Source: Euryodendron excelsum (lineage: Eukaryota > Streptophyta > Magnoliopsida > Ericales > Pentaphylacaceae). From it: 64,000 nucleotides of DNA. Below the pieces are notes generated by a model, which saw only the letters and a program-made list of their open reading frames with translations, did no database searches and was not told the origin of the DNA. Location: NCBI GenBank assembly GCA_033060915.1, contig CM065378.1, forward strand, positions 9,727,001-9,791,000, written 5' to 3'. The position numbers and the translations under genes were made by a program. Position 1 is the stretch's first letter; every line of letters begins with the position of its first letter. Of this stretch, positions 25,440 through 38,300 are shown piece after piece.

Positions 25440-27600
25440 TATTATGCATATCATAATCTTGCATCTTCCAAAATTCGTTTTCAAACTCGTTTTCAAAATC
25501 GTTTTCAAACTTGTTTTCAAAATTGCATCAAAATCTTTTTTTCAAAAACTTGTTTTCAAAATCACAATCCTAGGGTGATTCTAGCTTTTCCATGGCTAGG
25601 GTTGCTTTAGGAAAGTGTTACATTTAAAATGATCAATATGGTCCATATTTTCAAAATCTTGTTGATTTTCAAAACCGCTTTCTTAAAGTGGTTCTAGCCC
25701 CCTTATGGTTAGAATTGCTTTAGGAAAGTGAGACATTTTCATACTTTCCAAAAAACTCTCTTCGAAAATCTCTTCCTAAAAATTTCTTTTTCAACATACT
25801 TTCCTAAAACTCTCCTCTTCAAAATTGTTTTCAAAAACTCATTCCCAAAATCTGTTTTTCAAAACTCTCTTTTTCAACTCCTCTCCAAAATCTTTTCTTC
25901 AGAATCCACTTTCTAAAAACGTTCCCCACAACTTTTTCCAAAGACTCTCTTCCCAAAATTTTCCTTTTAGAAACTCTCCTCTAGGATCTTCTTTCCAAAA
26001 TCTACGTTTCTAAAAACGCATTTTCCAAAACTTCTTCTCTTTAAAATCTTTTTCCAAAAACTCCCTCTTCAAATTCACTTTCCAAAAGTTCCTCCCTTGG
26101 ATTCCCTTCTAGAAAAACTTCGTTTCTAAAAACGCACTTTCTAAAAATCCCTTTTCCTTAGAGCCCAAATCAAGCCTTAGAGCCCACAATTAGGAAACCC
26201 TAATTTTCTTTCCAAAAACATGATTTTCAAATTTTGCCTCAAACCTAGGTTTCCAAAACTTCATGTTTTCACATCAAAAATATACATGTTTTCAAAACCT
26301 ATTTTTTATGTCAAAACTATGGTTTTTCAAATCTAGGGTTTCTAAAACCTCCCTTTTCAAATCCTTGCCAAATCAAATCTTCCCATTTTAGGAAACTAAA
26401 TCCAATCCTCCGTTTTTGGAAACAAAATCTAACATTTGCTTTAGGAAACCAAATCCAATCTCCCCGTTTAGGAAACTAGATCCTATCCTCCGTTTTTGGA
26501 AACGAAATCAAACTTTCCCTTTTAGAAACAAATCCAATCCTTTCCTAATCCGACTTTTTTCTTAATTCAAATCCTTCCTAAATTTTCACTTTCCTAAACC
26601 CTAAGTTTCCAAAAACTTGAACATAAAAATCTTTCCTAATTCAACCCTTTCCTAATTCAACCCCCTTTCCAAATCTTAACTTTCCAAATTCAAGCTTTTA
26701 AACCTTTCATAAACTCAAACCTTTCGAAATCCTAAACTTTTCAAATTTCAAATATTTTCAAATCCAAAGTTTCCTAAATTCAAAACTTTCTTAAGTTAAA
26801 TCTTTCTAAACTTTCAAGCTTTCTAAATTCTAAATCTTTCCAAAACTTCAACATCTTTCCAAATCCAAAACTTTCTTATTTTCAAAACTTCCTTATTTTT
26901 AAAACCTTTCCTTTTTCAAAACCTTTCTTAAAATGGAAGCTTTCTTAATTCAAAACTTTCTAAACTCAAAACTTTATTAATTCAAAACTTTTCCTTTTCT
27001 TAATTCAAATATTTCCTAAGTTGAAAACTTCCCTTTTTCAAACCTTTCCAAAAACGAAACTTTCCAATTTTCAAAATTTCCCTATTTCAAAACTTTCCAA
27101 TTTTCAAAACTTTCCTAAGTCAAAAATTTTCCTAATTCAAAACTCTCCAAAAGTGAAACTTTCCTAATTCCAAAACTTTTCAAAAATGAAAACTTTCCTA
27201 AAATGACACTTTCCTAAAACAGAACTTTCTTAAATCGGATTTTTTCCTAATTCAAACATTTCCTAAATCCAATATTCCCTAATTTCCTAAACCTTCCAAG
27301 TCCAGTCAAATATTTTCTAAGTCTCTTCTCTTTCCTAAGCCTAGGTTTCTTAAACCTCCATTTTTCCAAAACAAGTCTAAATCTCTCTTCCCAATTTTAT
27401 CTGTTCAAATCAAAATTAAATCTTTTCAAATTTCAAAATTCTAAATTCCAATTTTCAGTCCTCTATTCAAAGTTCAATCGCTCAATTTTCCAATTCAATT
27501 TTCAATCTCTTTCTTCTAATCAAACATTCTATTTTCAATCGAACTCTTGTCCGAACTACGATTGACCTGATTCCCCCAAAGGGATACGTAGGCAATCTTC
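25440..27600. repeat. low-complexity TTTCAAAACTTTCC region
   Basis: Over 2 kb of degenerate short repeats built from TTTTCAAAA, CTTTCCTAA and TCCAAAA words, strongly biased to A, T and C on this strand. It lies inside the 4.8-kb LTR. The F/S/K/N-rich frames here are translations of the repeat, not genes. Confidence 0.85.
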
Positions 27601-30190
27601 ATAGGTGCGGTCACAATATTTTTCAAACTTTCAATTCCACCCTTATGGGTGCGGTTTCCAAAATCTTTTCAAATCTCAAATTCCAATCAATTTTTAAAAT
27701 TTCAATTTCAAAATTTCTATTTCTAATTTCAAATATTTCCAATCTCAAATCTATTTTCAAATCAAATCAATTTCGAATCAATCTCTTTCTAAATCTATTT
27801 TTCAATTCTCTTATCTTGTACTTGCACATCATGCATCATGTTAGTTTCTTTTCAAATATTCTTTTTCAAAGTGAATAGGGTTGAACTATAGTTAGTTAAA
27901 GACTCTCATAGGTGAATCTAGGGTAGATTGACATGTAGGTACCGAAAGGGCAGGGTAGGGTGATAGCTTAGTGCGTCTTCCCTACACGTAACCAACCTCC
28001 GAACCTAGAATCACTGTTTTCAAAGACCAAAAAGGAGTTATTTTTTAAAAAGGGCTAAATGTTTTCCAAAGGTTGCCAAACAACCTGTTTTCTTAAAAAC
28101 CTTCTATTGAGGAGATATTTTTAAAACCTTTTTTCAAAAACCCTAAGTGTAATCTTCGAATTATTCTTAGTTTTTAGGTGACCTAACTCACCTTAATCAA
28201 GTTAGGTGGCGACTCCGAATTTTTTTTCAAAAGCCCTTTATTCAAACTAAGTTTCAATTCAAACCTAGTCGCACTCATTCTTTTAAGAGAGTGAGTTCTG
28301 ACGAGAGAGTACAACATTTTTTCCACTTGTGTGTGTATTCCTCGAGTGCGAAAAATCTGGGCGCGACATAGATCAGGTACACATAGATATAGGGTAGTAA
28401 AGTGGTGGGGGAGTGGAGGAATGCATGTGTGACACTTGACTATATTGTGAAGCATTAGAAGCATGTAAGGACACTCACGATGGAGCCTTAAAGAAAACAA
28501 AATCTGGTAGTGTGAGAGGAAGCCAGCTGTGAGAGAGAGAGAGGAAGAGTGTAGGAGGGGAGAAAGAGGTCATTGGTCATTCTTCTTACACAAAGGCAAT
28601 CCCATGCAACTATGAGAAGGCAAAGTTGCTGTCATAAGGGGAATGAATCAAACACTTTTGGTAGAGATACAAGGGAGGTTAGAGATAAAGAAGAGGGAAG
28701 AAGAAAAAAAAGGAAAAAAGAGAAGAGAGCAAGAAAAGTCTCGACTAAGACTAGGAAGAGAGGGAGATTAGTGAAAAGAAAAGCCAAGCAATCGAAGGTA
28801 AGTCTCAATGCCTCTCTTATTTCATTCAGAATATTTATAAATAGAGTAGATGGTCCTCCATGACCGGAATCATGGGTGGAGACCATGATTTCCGGCGAGG
28901 CATAGAAATGCTTTAACACCTCAAAACATAGAAGCCCGACATACCCATGTTTTTCAACTATTTAGGGGCTGTTATAGGGAGTATTTTAAGCTCTAGAACT
29001 CAATCTTTGAGGCCATGGTGCTCTCAAAATGAAATGGGAAGTCATTTTCGCAAATATAGTATTTACTGATTACATGCATGAAATGATAAGTTCTTGTTTG
29101 GGTTTAATGTAAAGGAGGCAATGGGAGGTTAGTGTAAGATGTCTAGAAGCCATGCATGTCCCTTAAAGAGGTCTAGAAATAGAAATAAATGGAGAAATTT
29201 TCAGTTGCAGGTCCGTCCCGAAAGTTTGGACAGACCTGTAAAATTTAGAGGCTATTTTAGAGGTCTAAAAGACCTCCTGTGCAAAACCTTAAAACTTGAA
29301 AGTTTTAGGTCTCTTCAAGATACACGATTTTAAGTCAAGAATCACTCAAAAAGTTCAGAAATGAGGGAGTTATGGCCAAAATACAAACAAGGGTTGATTT
29401 GACCGAAAATGAGTCAAGAAAGAAGATGAATAGTACGGGTTTGGCGCGTGGGAGGCACGTGACACACATTTCTAGGTTAAAATTTTTTTAAAATACATTA
29501 GATTAAAAATAAAAATTTTCAAAAAAAGGTTCATATTTTTCCAATACCCGTAGCTATTTTTCATATATTTTAAAGGGTAATATTCTGAAATAAATATTAA
29601 ATAAGCATAAAAAAATGATGCAAATTTTGTGGCAACTTTCAGTACCACTATTAGCACTTTATATGTTGCATGTTAAATTTTTCTAAGTATTTACAAATTA
29701 AATTAGATTTTTAAAGGAAAAGGAAGCCTTATTCTATCTTGAAAAATGCTAGAATTTAAATTATTGGCAATGGAGGATTGTGGTACCTATGTACTGTTGG
29801 CCCAAGTAGGCAACTCAAGAGGGGGGTGAATTGGGTTTTATAGAATTCATATCAAACAATGTAACTAAAAATAGATTAAGTAATATAACAATGACTAATC
29901 AAAGTATAGCTCAAACAAACAAATAATTGAATGCAATACAAGTAGTGAGCAATCGAACTAATAACCAAGCAAACAAACAATATAATGTAATGCAAGGAAG
30001 TAATATGAACAAAGAGATGAAAAATACCAGATTTATAGAGGTTCGGTTAAACCTTGCCTGCATCCACTCTTCTTCGATCCTTTCAAAGGTATTCCACTAT
30101 TTAAACTTTTCTTACACAGCTGCTAATTTTTCTCCAAGTGTTTAGCTCACTCTTACAATAGCTCTTCCCCAAGCTCTCAAAACCCAAGAG

Positions 30191-30355
30191 ATTTTGTCCA
30201 AGCTTCTCTCAAACTTACAAGTGATTTTGTCCAAGCTTCACTCAAACTTACGAGCTATTTTGTCCAAGTTTCACTTAAACTTATAAGTGTTTTTCCCAAA
30301 CTACACTCAAACTCACAAGTGTTTTTCTCAAGAATACTCAAACTCACAAGTTTAC
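30191..30355. repeat. 33-bp tandem repeat, about five copies
   Basis: Units of the form ATTTTGTCCAAGCTTC then CTCAAACTTACAAGTG recur at about 30191, 30224, 30257 and 30290, with a diverged fifth. Located inside the 2.36-kb LTR. Confidence 0.75.
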
Positions 30356-30660
30356 AAACCCATCCAATAATAGATGAAGGTTGTATACTGAATAACACTC
30401 TCTCAAAGAGTAGATAAACAAATTTTCATCTCACTCAAGAACCCTCCCAAATGAATAAAAACAGTGTATAAGATGTAAGAGATGAAATCTCACTTGTAGC
30501 TCTTAATCTTGTGTTCTTCTCATGTTCTTCTTACACCAATATGTGTTGGGGATCTTGTATATATAGCCTTGGATTGATTCTAGCCGTTGGAGAAGTATAG
30601 GAGTGGTTTTGGTGGTAGATCGCACCATTACTCCTGTCAGAAAATATAGCCGTTGATGCC

Positions 30661-30910
30661 GGGAGTCGACTCATTTGGAGTAGGAGTCGACTTTTTTTGT
30701 GTTTCAGCATATTTTTCAAGGCTCCGTCCAAATGAGTCGACTTTTTTGTGCCAGGGGTTGACTCTTTTTGTCTGAGACTGCAAAATCAACCCTCTGTTTG
30801 AATGAGTCGACTCTTTTAAAGTGAGGGGTCGACTCTTTTGATGTTCTATCAGATTTTCAACCTCTGTTTGAATGAGTCGACTCTTTTGCTTGAGGGGTCA
30901 ACTCTTTTTA
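30661..30910. repeat. cluster of GAGTCGACTC palindromes
   Basis: At least six GTCGAC-centred motifs (near 30665, 30685, 30735, 30805, 30829, 30875) and two decayed GTTGAC/GTCAAC versions occur in a repeated context AATGAGTCGACTCTTTT...GAGGGGTCGACTCTTTT. Confidence 0.75.
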
Positions 30911-33651
30911 AGAAAATCCTTAACTTTTGCAATACTTCTTCAATCTTCTTTAATATCTTCAAACTCTTTAAGGATCATCCAACTAAGGCTTCTAAGGCTT
31001 GAAAAGACTTTTTCAAGGCATGTTGACTTCAAGAACATCTTTAACTCTTCAAGATGAAATTAATACACTTTTGATTACATTTAGAGTTCTTCAATTAACA
31101 TCACTTCTTCCATTGATCTAAGTTTTCTTCAAAATCTTCAAGAGAGGTTCCAAGACTTAAGATCTATTTTCTTCAATTAATCTTTCCTGCTTATTTGAAC
31201 TTTTTCAATTTTTTTGCTTGATCTTCATCAATTTGATTTCTTCTATAACTTCTTCCAAGACTTCAACATAATCTTCAATGAAGCTTCCAACTCTTGTGAT
31301 TTCTTATCAATACTTTCAAGACATCTTCAAGACTTCTAAGAAAGATTTCATGTCTTCGAGTGAGTCTCTTCTTTTTCCATTCTTGTAAGACATCTTCAAA
31401 TCTTCAAGGTGAGCTTCCATATCTTGTAAGAGTCATTTAAATGATGTTGCAACTATAAGATTGCTGAATGTGTCAACTCATCATTCTCATTGTCTCCATT
31501 GTTTCTTGACAAGCTTTTCACCGCAAGTTTTTCAATATTTTCAATGTGACAAGTTCTCCATTGTTACTTGACAAGCTTCAACTTGTTGTTCCCCCTTTCT
31601 TTTATGCTTTATGCCTCAATACATTTTTCAAATTTAGAGTAAAAAAATCAAGACATTTAGAAGTTCATAGCATTCATGATGATATAGTAGACTTAATATG
31701 GCCATGAGGATCGAGGGTCTTTATAGTAAAATGTAAGTCATACTTGTATGGTGCCAGCTCTTCGGTTTTCAAGTTTACTTGAAATCCTTTTTTGTATTTG
31801 CACTTCTATTTGTACTTTAGTTTTTAAGAATTGATTCCATGTCAACTTGAATACTCTTCAAATAATCTTGCTTGAGTGCTTTGCTTCTTTGAATAACTTC
31901 TTGAATCATCATAAGATCTTCAGTCACTTGCATCCTTCTTTTGAATACTTGTTGAACTCCTTGAGCATCTTCAATCTCTTCAAGAACAAGACTGCCTAAG
32001 TAATCTTCTTGTTTGATACTCAACCGATCAACTCAATTATTTTCTTATTATCAAATGATTATAATCTAACCTGCACACTTAATTAAAATTATTAGATAAT
32101 AACCACATGATTTTGTTATCATCAAAATCAACATGAGGATCAACCTTGAGTCAACATGTACAGTACTTAGAGAATATTTAGAACTATTTTGCATATTATT
32201 ATAATTTTTTCTATAATTATTAGCATTTTTAAGATAATTTTGACATTAATAAAGGTAAATAAATTATTTTAATATTAGAAAAATTACTCGGAACTGTTTT
32301 AACAATTTTTAGACACCAAGAATTTCATGATTATAACATTTTAATAATTTTAATACTTTCCCAGATATTATAAAATTTTTCAAAGCTAAAGTACGGTAGG
32401 AATCATAACTGTTAAGATAAATAGCCTTAAGGGGCATTTTGGTCACTTTACACATTTAACGAGTCAACCTAAGTTCCTTAAAGAGTCTTAAACTAAATAA
32501 TAAGATACTTAGGCCAATGTTAACCAACAGTTGTGTTTAACAGACTTATACATAAACCGAAACGATCCCAATAAGCATATCTGAGTCAACTTAAACTATC
32601 AAGTATGGGGTACCAATCTAGTAATCACAATATGATTATTTCTCGTTGATATATGTACTTTGAACTGAAATTATGTTTTGAATTGAAAATCATGTTTTAC
32701 CTCATTTTCTGCATTACTAGCATATTTATTTTTATACGAGATAGCTGAATAAACTGTCACGTCATTGATATTGAAATATTGGATTAATAAGATAAAATAG
32801 GAGTTGATGGTCCAGAGTCTAGACCGATGCGGACTCGGTCGTACGTGTAGACCTATGCGAACTTGGTCCTAAGTCTAGACCGATACGGGCTTGGTCTTGG
32901 CTCGGACCTTAAATGGAGTTAAAGAACCATACTACCCGGTTTAAGAATTGGTATGCAAGAAGGGGAGATAAAGTGGTGCCACGAGCACAATAATGAAATG
33001 AATAACTGCTTATCGAGATAACATGACTTTATAAGTTTTACATGACATGTGCTAGATATTTGAATATACTATGTAATTTTTCATTTTATTAAATATTGTA
33101 GCACTTGTCCTGATTTCAAAATAAATGCTCTTATTTGCTATCTCAAAAACAAGTTAAATATTATTTTATTGAAAACCTAAACTTATTGTCTATTGGATAA
33201 TATTCTACTGCTGGGCTTTACAGCTCACATCATTTTATGGGTAACATTTTAGATGGCAGGGTCGAAAATGTAATAGGAACATCAGTAGGGCTGTTGGGAT
33301 CTATGTTGGATCTTGAGAAGGGTCGCAAGTGAAACCTCCAAGATTAAGTCATCATTTATGCTTAGCTGCCTTCTTTTAAGCTTAATGGAATGTTTAAACT
33401 ATCCAGATGTTCATTTAAGTAGTGCATAGATATTGAATGACTGTAATAAGATATTATAATTATATATGGGTTTTATTTTGTGGTTGGAGCTATTTTAAAG
33501 ACTTAATTATGGATTATTAAGTTGTAGTACTTTGACCACTTGTTAGTTCTCCTTTGACAGCGTCAACACTACCAATGTAGGATTAATGAATGGTTTACTT
33601 TGCATCACTTGAAAATCTCTAGGCATAAAAAATTCAGGGCGGAACACAATT

Positions 33652-35712
33652 TGTTTTTTGTGCAACTTTTTTCAAAGGCATATCATGACTTACCAAATAT
33701 GATTTCTAACTTTAATTTTCTTTTAAAATATCTCTCCATAACCATAGAAAACAAAAAAAGAACAAAAAAAACTTCTTAACAAAACTAAGCTTCTCTTAAT
33801 TTAAACCCTTAATTAATGGCAACTAACCTCCAACATTTTACAAATAAAAACCTTAAATTCAAATACAATTCAGCAAAATTATGTCAAACCTCTAATATAA
33901 ACAAATTTTAGCAAATCAACAACTCAATAATTGAATACAATATGTAGTCACCTAATATGTTAAAAGTACAACTTAGCACTAACTAATTAAACACAAATCA
34001 ACAACCCATCAAATAAAATAAACTAAATAAATAATACAACTGATCCAATTGTTGAATAGTAAGATAGACAATATAATAGCCTACAAGCGTGCAAATATGG
34101 TGGCAAATTAGCAGTTGATGAAAAAAAAGTCAAAAATGTAAATGGAATATTAAATAAATAAAGCATTTTAATTTAATATATATATATATATATATATATT
34201 ATTTTAATATCAAAATAGATGGCTGGGATTTGGGATCTTGAATATAAGCCAAAAAATGTTGTTTACGTGCTAAATAATGAGGGGTCGATAAGATTTAGTG
34301 GGGCAATACAATACTCTTGTAAATAAAATACAAATAACTAAAATTATAAAAACAGTGCAATTTAACAACTTCAATGGGTCAACTGCCCTCACGTGCCCCT
34401 TCATACACTCAGCTCTTATTTATCAAAATTGAATTGTACAACAAATCTGTGAATGTGCCAATTCATGGTTTAATAGTCCTAACCATTGTTATAAATGAAA
34501 TTATTTTAATTATAATTCATTCATACATGCAGTCAGTTCATTATCTATATTATACGGGTCGAAAGTTTAGCAAAAAGAGAAAAAATAAGAGTAGTTTTTA
34601 GGTGGTATTTAGGCCATACTAGATATATGGATGGCAATGTAGTAGTTTTTAGGTGGTATTTAGGCCATACTACATATATGGATGGCACTGGATTGAGAAA
34701 AAATAAAAGTCCGATCGAATCCGCTCCATTTAAAGGGGAAATGGAAGATAGAAAATAGGAATGAAGGCGGGGATGGAGGTTGAAATGAAAATTTATGTGG
34801 GAATGGAAGCAGGGATAGACTAAGTTCTTCTTTGCTCCACCTCTGCTCGCTTTTAACATTTTTTATTTTATTTTTGTGTATAGGCCATTAGAAGTTTGTT
34901 CTAGTGTTTAATATGCTAGTGATATCATTATTACGCTTTGTATTGATTGATGTCCAACTTATGTTTAATAATTTTTTAATATTATATGTTGAATGGGCTT
35001 TTAATTTATTATTTTAAGTTTTAGTTTCTTTTGACAGTACAATAACATTATTTTAATGCATATGTAACTCAAAATATTTAAAGGTTAATTCAATTTTATT
35101 ACCAAGTGGAGACCATAAGACTACTAATATTTTTGATACCTTAGTTATTTTTTTTCTGTTTTTTTTTTTATTGTTTTGTGTGTTTTGTTTACTTTGTACC
35201 AAAAAAAAAAAAAGGAAACCTTGGGCTTGGGCTTGATTTTGGACTAGGGGCGGGAGTACAGGCGGGGATGGAGGCAGACTTGTGCTCGTAGAGACGGAAA
35301 TGTAGATCGAAATTAATTTTCATGCAAAGATGAAAATGAATATTTTAGGTAGAGGGAGAATGAAAATCCCAACCTCTGCTCTGTCCTAATCTACTACCAT
35401 TCCTAATTACATCTCCACGTTTGCATCTCACTAGATACAATTTTCTTTTAATTTTTGAAAAGAAGAAGCAAAGAATTGAATGAAAGCCCAAGAATGCAAT
35501 TCTCCTCAATCCGATTAATTGACCAAGTGAACCAAACAAGTGTCTGCCCCGAATTTGATAACACTGGATTGAAATTGAACTTGGATAGAATATGAGGCCT
35601 TCAAATATCTTCGAGTTAAGCTCGGATCATGGCTAAAGGTTTAGTTTAGCAAAACTAGGTCCAATCATTCAATTTTGGTCAATATAGTTTATTGACCAAT
35701 TGAACCAAAGAA
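33652..35712. other. repeat-rich spacer, no gene seen
   Basis: AT-rich sequence with an (AT)n tract near 34180-34200, a 51-bp tandem duplication at 34591-34692 and a purine-rich GGGGATGGAGG-type stretch repeated at about 34750 and 35250. No gene recognised. Confidence 0.5.
34591..34692. repeat. 51-bp tandem duplication
   Basis: The unit GTAGTTTTTAGGTGGTATTT...TATGGATGGCA occurs twice back to back, with only a few differences between the copies. Confidence 0.9.
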
Positions 35713-35717
35713 GTGTC

Positions 35718-36682
35718 TGTTAGTGTAGAAATCTGTAAAAGGAAGAAGAAGATGAATAATCACATTCAAGACATGATTAATATCGCTTTTCATAAGACGA
35801 TATTCGCCCCCACCAATTCTCAGAATTTGGTGTGCACCAGATTAATGACGAATCGCCTTTAAAATACAATGGAGCTTAGAAAATCTATAATTTTGACTGC
35901 GTGTTGCACACACGAAATTAGACCCGAATACCCTCTGATTATTAAGTCTGTCAAAAATTTGAATATCTATTTCTGCAAAAACAGACTTCAGAGATGATGA
36001 ACAATAAAAGTTAGAAAGAATCAAGAATTATAATGCCTTTTAATATAGAGAGAAATTGCAAGAAAAATATGTAAGTATTGTCTGCGAATCTGTCTTGTTT
36101 TTATAGACATTTTGGTGTCCTTTTGGATCAGATATGACTGTTAGAATTCAAATAATAATTGATTTTTAATAGTCACTTGCAGGTTTAAACACAACCATTG
36201 GATCGCCCCTTTCTAATCTAACGGTGTAGATCACATATATTCATTGTTTGATCAGATCATTCATCACACCTTTACGATCAGATGTGATTTTCATCATATA
36301 ATCATTTTTACTTATGTATTAGACATCCGGTCATTGATTATCATGATTGACAAAAAATCAATAGTTTTGATCACACGCCACACGCACAAGTGCCAAGTGC
36401 CAAGTGCGTCACATTGCACCACGCGACTCGCACGCTAGACGTGTGTGTGGCGCACATGTGGCTTGGCACACATGCTCATACTTGAGTGCTACACCCAATC
36501 ATTGTTTTAAAGCAATACATAGAAAGTTATTGGCATTTACAAATGCCTTACCAAACTTCTCACTTTCTAATTTGTGATTCATTTAATAAGGCAATAAAGA
36601 CTTTCTTCAAAACTAGTCAAAACCATTTTGAAAAACTCAAAAACTACTAAATATATTATATATTTTGAAAATATTTTCAACA
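35718..36682. mobile_element. solo LTR of 965 bp
   Basis: Starts TGTTAGTGTAGAAATC and ends ATATTTTCAACA (TGTT...AACA), with the 5-bp duplication GTGTC at 35713-35717 and 36683-36687. Non-coding. Size and ends would suit a Ty1/copia LTR, but the lineage is not proven. Confidence 0.8.
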
Positions 36683-36805
36683 GTGTCCAATCTGATTTTT
36701 TATATCCACTTAGCTTCGACAGAATAAGGCCCGAATTTAATTTTGGGTTAAGCTTAGATCATGGCTTAAACATTCAGTATAGTAAAATCAGGTGTAGTGC
36801 CTCTT

Positions 36806-37441
36806 TGTCACAAACCAACACACGTGTGCTAGGCCATGCAGTGCTTGTCTTGGGTGTCACTAATCAAGCAAGCCAAGGACACCTTGCAAAAAGCAAATGC
36901 ACCCACTCAATATATCGACAAGAACTAGCAAAGCACTCAATGTGCCAACAAGCACAATTTGAAGGCAGTAATATCACTTTTATTGAAGGAGCAAAGCAAT
37001 TTCAGACTACAAATTAAGCAAGGAGCTTGGAAGCTTCACAACGGATGCAAAATAGCTAGGGAGGGACTTCAACACACCTTGTTTACCCTCTCCTATGTAT
37101 GCTTCCATTTCTAAATGGCATTAGGAAATATTAAAATGTTTGAGCAGTCATAATGGGTGTATAAAAATAATTACAAAGAATTTGCTCAAATATGTTTACA
37201 TACATCTATATGTGATCTTAACTATTTTTTTAACCATTCGAAAAATTTGCAACACATCTCTTCGATAGAAATAGGACTCGACAAACTCAGGCACCGCATT
37301 CTTTATCGAGAGAAAATTTATGCATGCGTTTGACCTAATTTCTACATTTATAAACTCTTTACAATATGTATAGACATGTTTGAGTTGACACGAGATAAAA
37401 AAAATGAGAGCTAGCCTGGTCTTGAAGCTTGGCTCCTAACA
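36806..37441 (-). mobile_element. possible solo LTR, reverse orientation
   Basis: Bounded by TGTCACAAACC and GGCTCCTAACA, so on the minus strand it reads TGTTAGGAGCC...GGTTTGTGACA, with a TATAAATG in the expected first half. The flanks CTCTT and CCTTT do not form a clean duplication, so the call is weak. Confidence 0.35.
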
Positions 37442-37945
37442 CCTTTGCATTTTCATTCACACAATAGAAACTAGTTCCTTCATAAGCAAAGAGCTCACAT
37501 GGTTGGTTCTCATAATTATTGAGACCAATAAATCAAATATCCCACTAAAGCAGAAGAAAGTCCAAGAATTAAGTAATACGGAGTTTTTCAGTACTCATGC
37601 CTATTAAATTTTGCCATGATTTATATATTTTCATAAAAATCTTTTTGCCATGACTTATATATTTTCATAAAAATCTTTTTATGCATGGATGAGGTAAGCA
37701 TCGGGCCAAGGGAGGCCATGCCCCCCTAATGTGGAAGAAACCCATTATATATAATATAGACCAAGCCCCTAAAAAGTTTAAATAGTGAAATGGCCCCTAC
37801 TACCAAAAAAACTATTGTATTTAATATCTTTGCCAGTGAAATTTACAATCTGATCTATTTTTATTTTTTTATGTAGTCCAAGGTTGATAATTACCTATGC
37901 CCAATTAATTGAGTTCTAGGGAAAAATTTTGAGAAAACAATATAA

Positions 37946-38108
37946 GAGCATCTTTAACGCTGCTATCTAAAATAGCTAGTTAAAACATACTTAAAAACTT
38001 CATTCTTTATTTTAGCTAGCCATTTTTTAAAAAATGCTCTAATTATACTCTTTATTTTAATTAGCCACCTCATGAATTATTCATTTTTTTAACATTTACC
38101 CTAATAAA

Positions 38109-38161
<53 letters not shown>

Positions 38162-38300
38162 AATAAAATTTAGAGAGCCGCTTTTGACTCTCTACATTTG
38201 GAGAGCCAAAATGAGACTTTCTAAAATAGAGAGATGGTTAGAGGGCCATTTTTTAGTTTTGACTTTCTAAAATAACTAAGAGAGCCACTTGAATATGCTC
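37946..38300. mobile_element. MITE with TAA target duplication
   Basis: Starts GAGCATCTTTAACGCTGC and ends GCCACTTGAATATGCTC, imperfect inverted repeats, flanked by TAA on both sides (37943-37945, 38301-38303). Inside are paired AATAGCTAG-type arms and a (GA)n run of about 44 bases at 38112-38155. Tourist/PIF-Harbinger-like by its duplication. Confidence 0.65.

Larger units (their letters stand above)
23558..28368. mobile_element. nested solo LTR of 4.8 kb, Ogre/Tat-like size
   Basis: Starts TGTAAGCACCCTATTTTTGA and ends GGGCGCGACA, with the target duplication TAGAT on both sides (23553-23557 and 28369-28373). A TATAAATA at 24849-24856 precedes a leader-like segment, as in an LTR promoter. 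The left part has a 157-bp tandem repeat; 25440-27600 is low-complexity CAAAACTTTCC-type sequence. No internal domain or second LTR exists between the duplications, so this is a complete solo LTR. Length and ends suggest the Tat/Ogre group of Ty3/gypsy; lineage is inference. Confidence 0.87.
29795..32156. mobile_element. nested solo LTR of 2.36 kb
   Basis: Starts TGTTGGCCCAAGTAGGCAAC and ends GACCTTGAGTCAACA-like sequence (TGTTG...CAACA), with the 5-bp duplication TGTAC on both sides (29790-29794 and 32157-32161). No coding domain. It holds a 33-bp tandem repeat and a cluster of GAGTCGACTC palindromes. The superfamily is not certain. Confidence 0.85.
23360..33646. mobile_element. outer solo LTR (about 3.1 kb once inserts are removed)
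   Basis: Starts TGTAAAGCCCCAACA and ends GGGCGGAACA (TGT...ACA), flanked by the 5-bp direct repeat CAATT (23355-23359 and 33647-33651). Two other LTRs sit inside it. Removing them and one duplication each leaves about 3104 bases made of 23360-23557, 28374-29794 and 32162-33646. There is no primer-binding site, gag or pol. The size and TGTAAAGCCCC terminus resemble Ty3/gypsy LTRs, perhaps Tekay/Del-like; that assignment is tentative. Confidence 0.82.

Noticed and set aside
25416..26013. Overlapping F/Q/N/S/K-rich open frames
   Set aside because: They follow the CAAAACTTTCC repeat in the 4.8-kb LTR and have no protein character.
28573..28919. Opposing 95-codon open frames rich in K/R/E and L/S/F
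   Set aside because: Purine-rich stretch of the outer LTR; both strands open, no similarity.
36628..37017. 129-codon open frame
   Set aside because: It runs across the end of one solo LTR into host sequence and a possible second LTR, so it is a chance frame.
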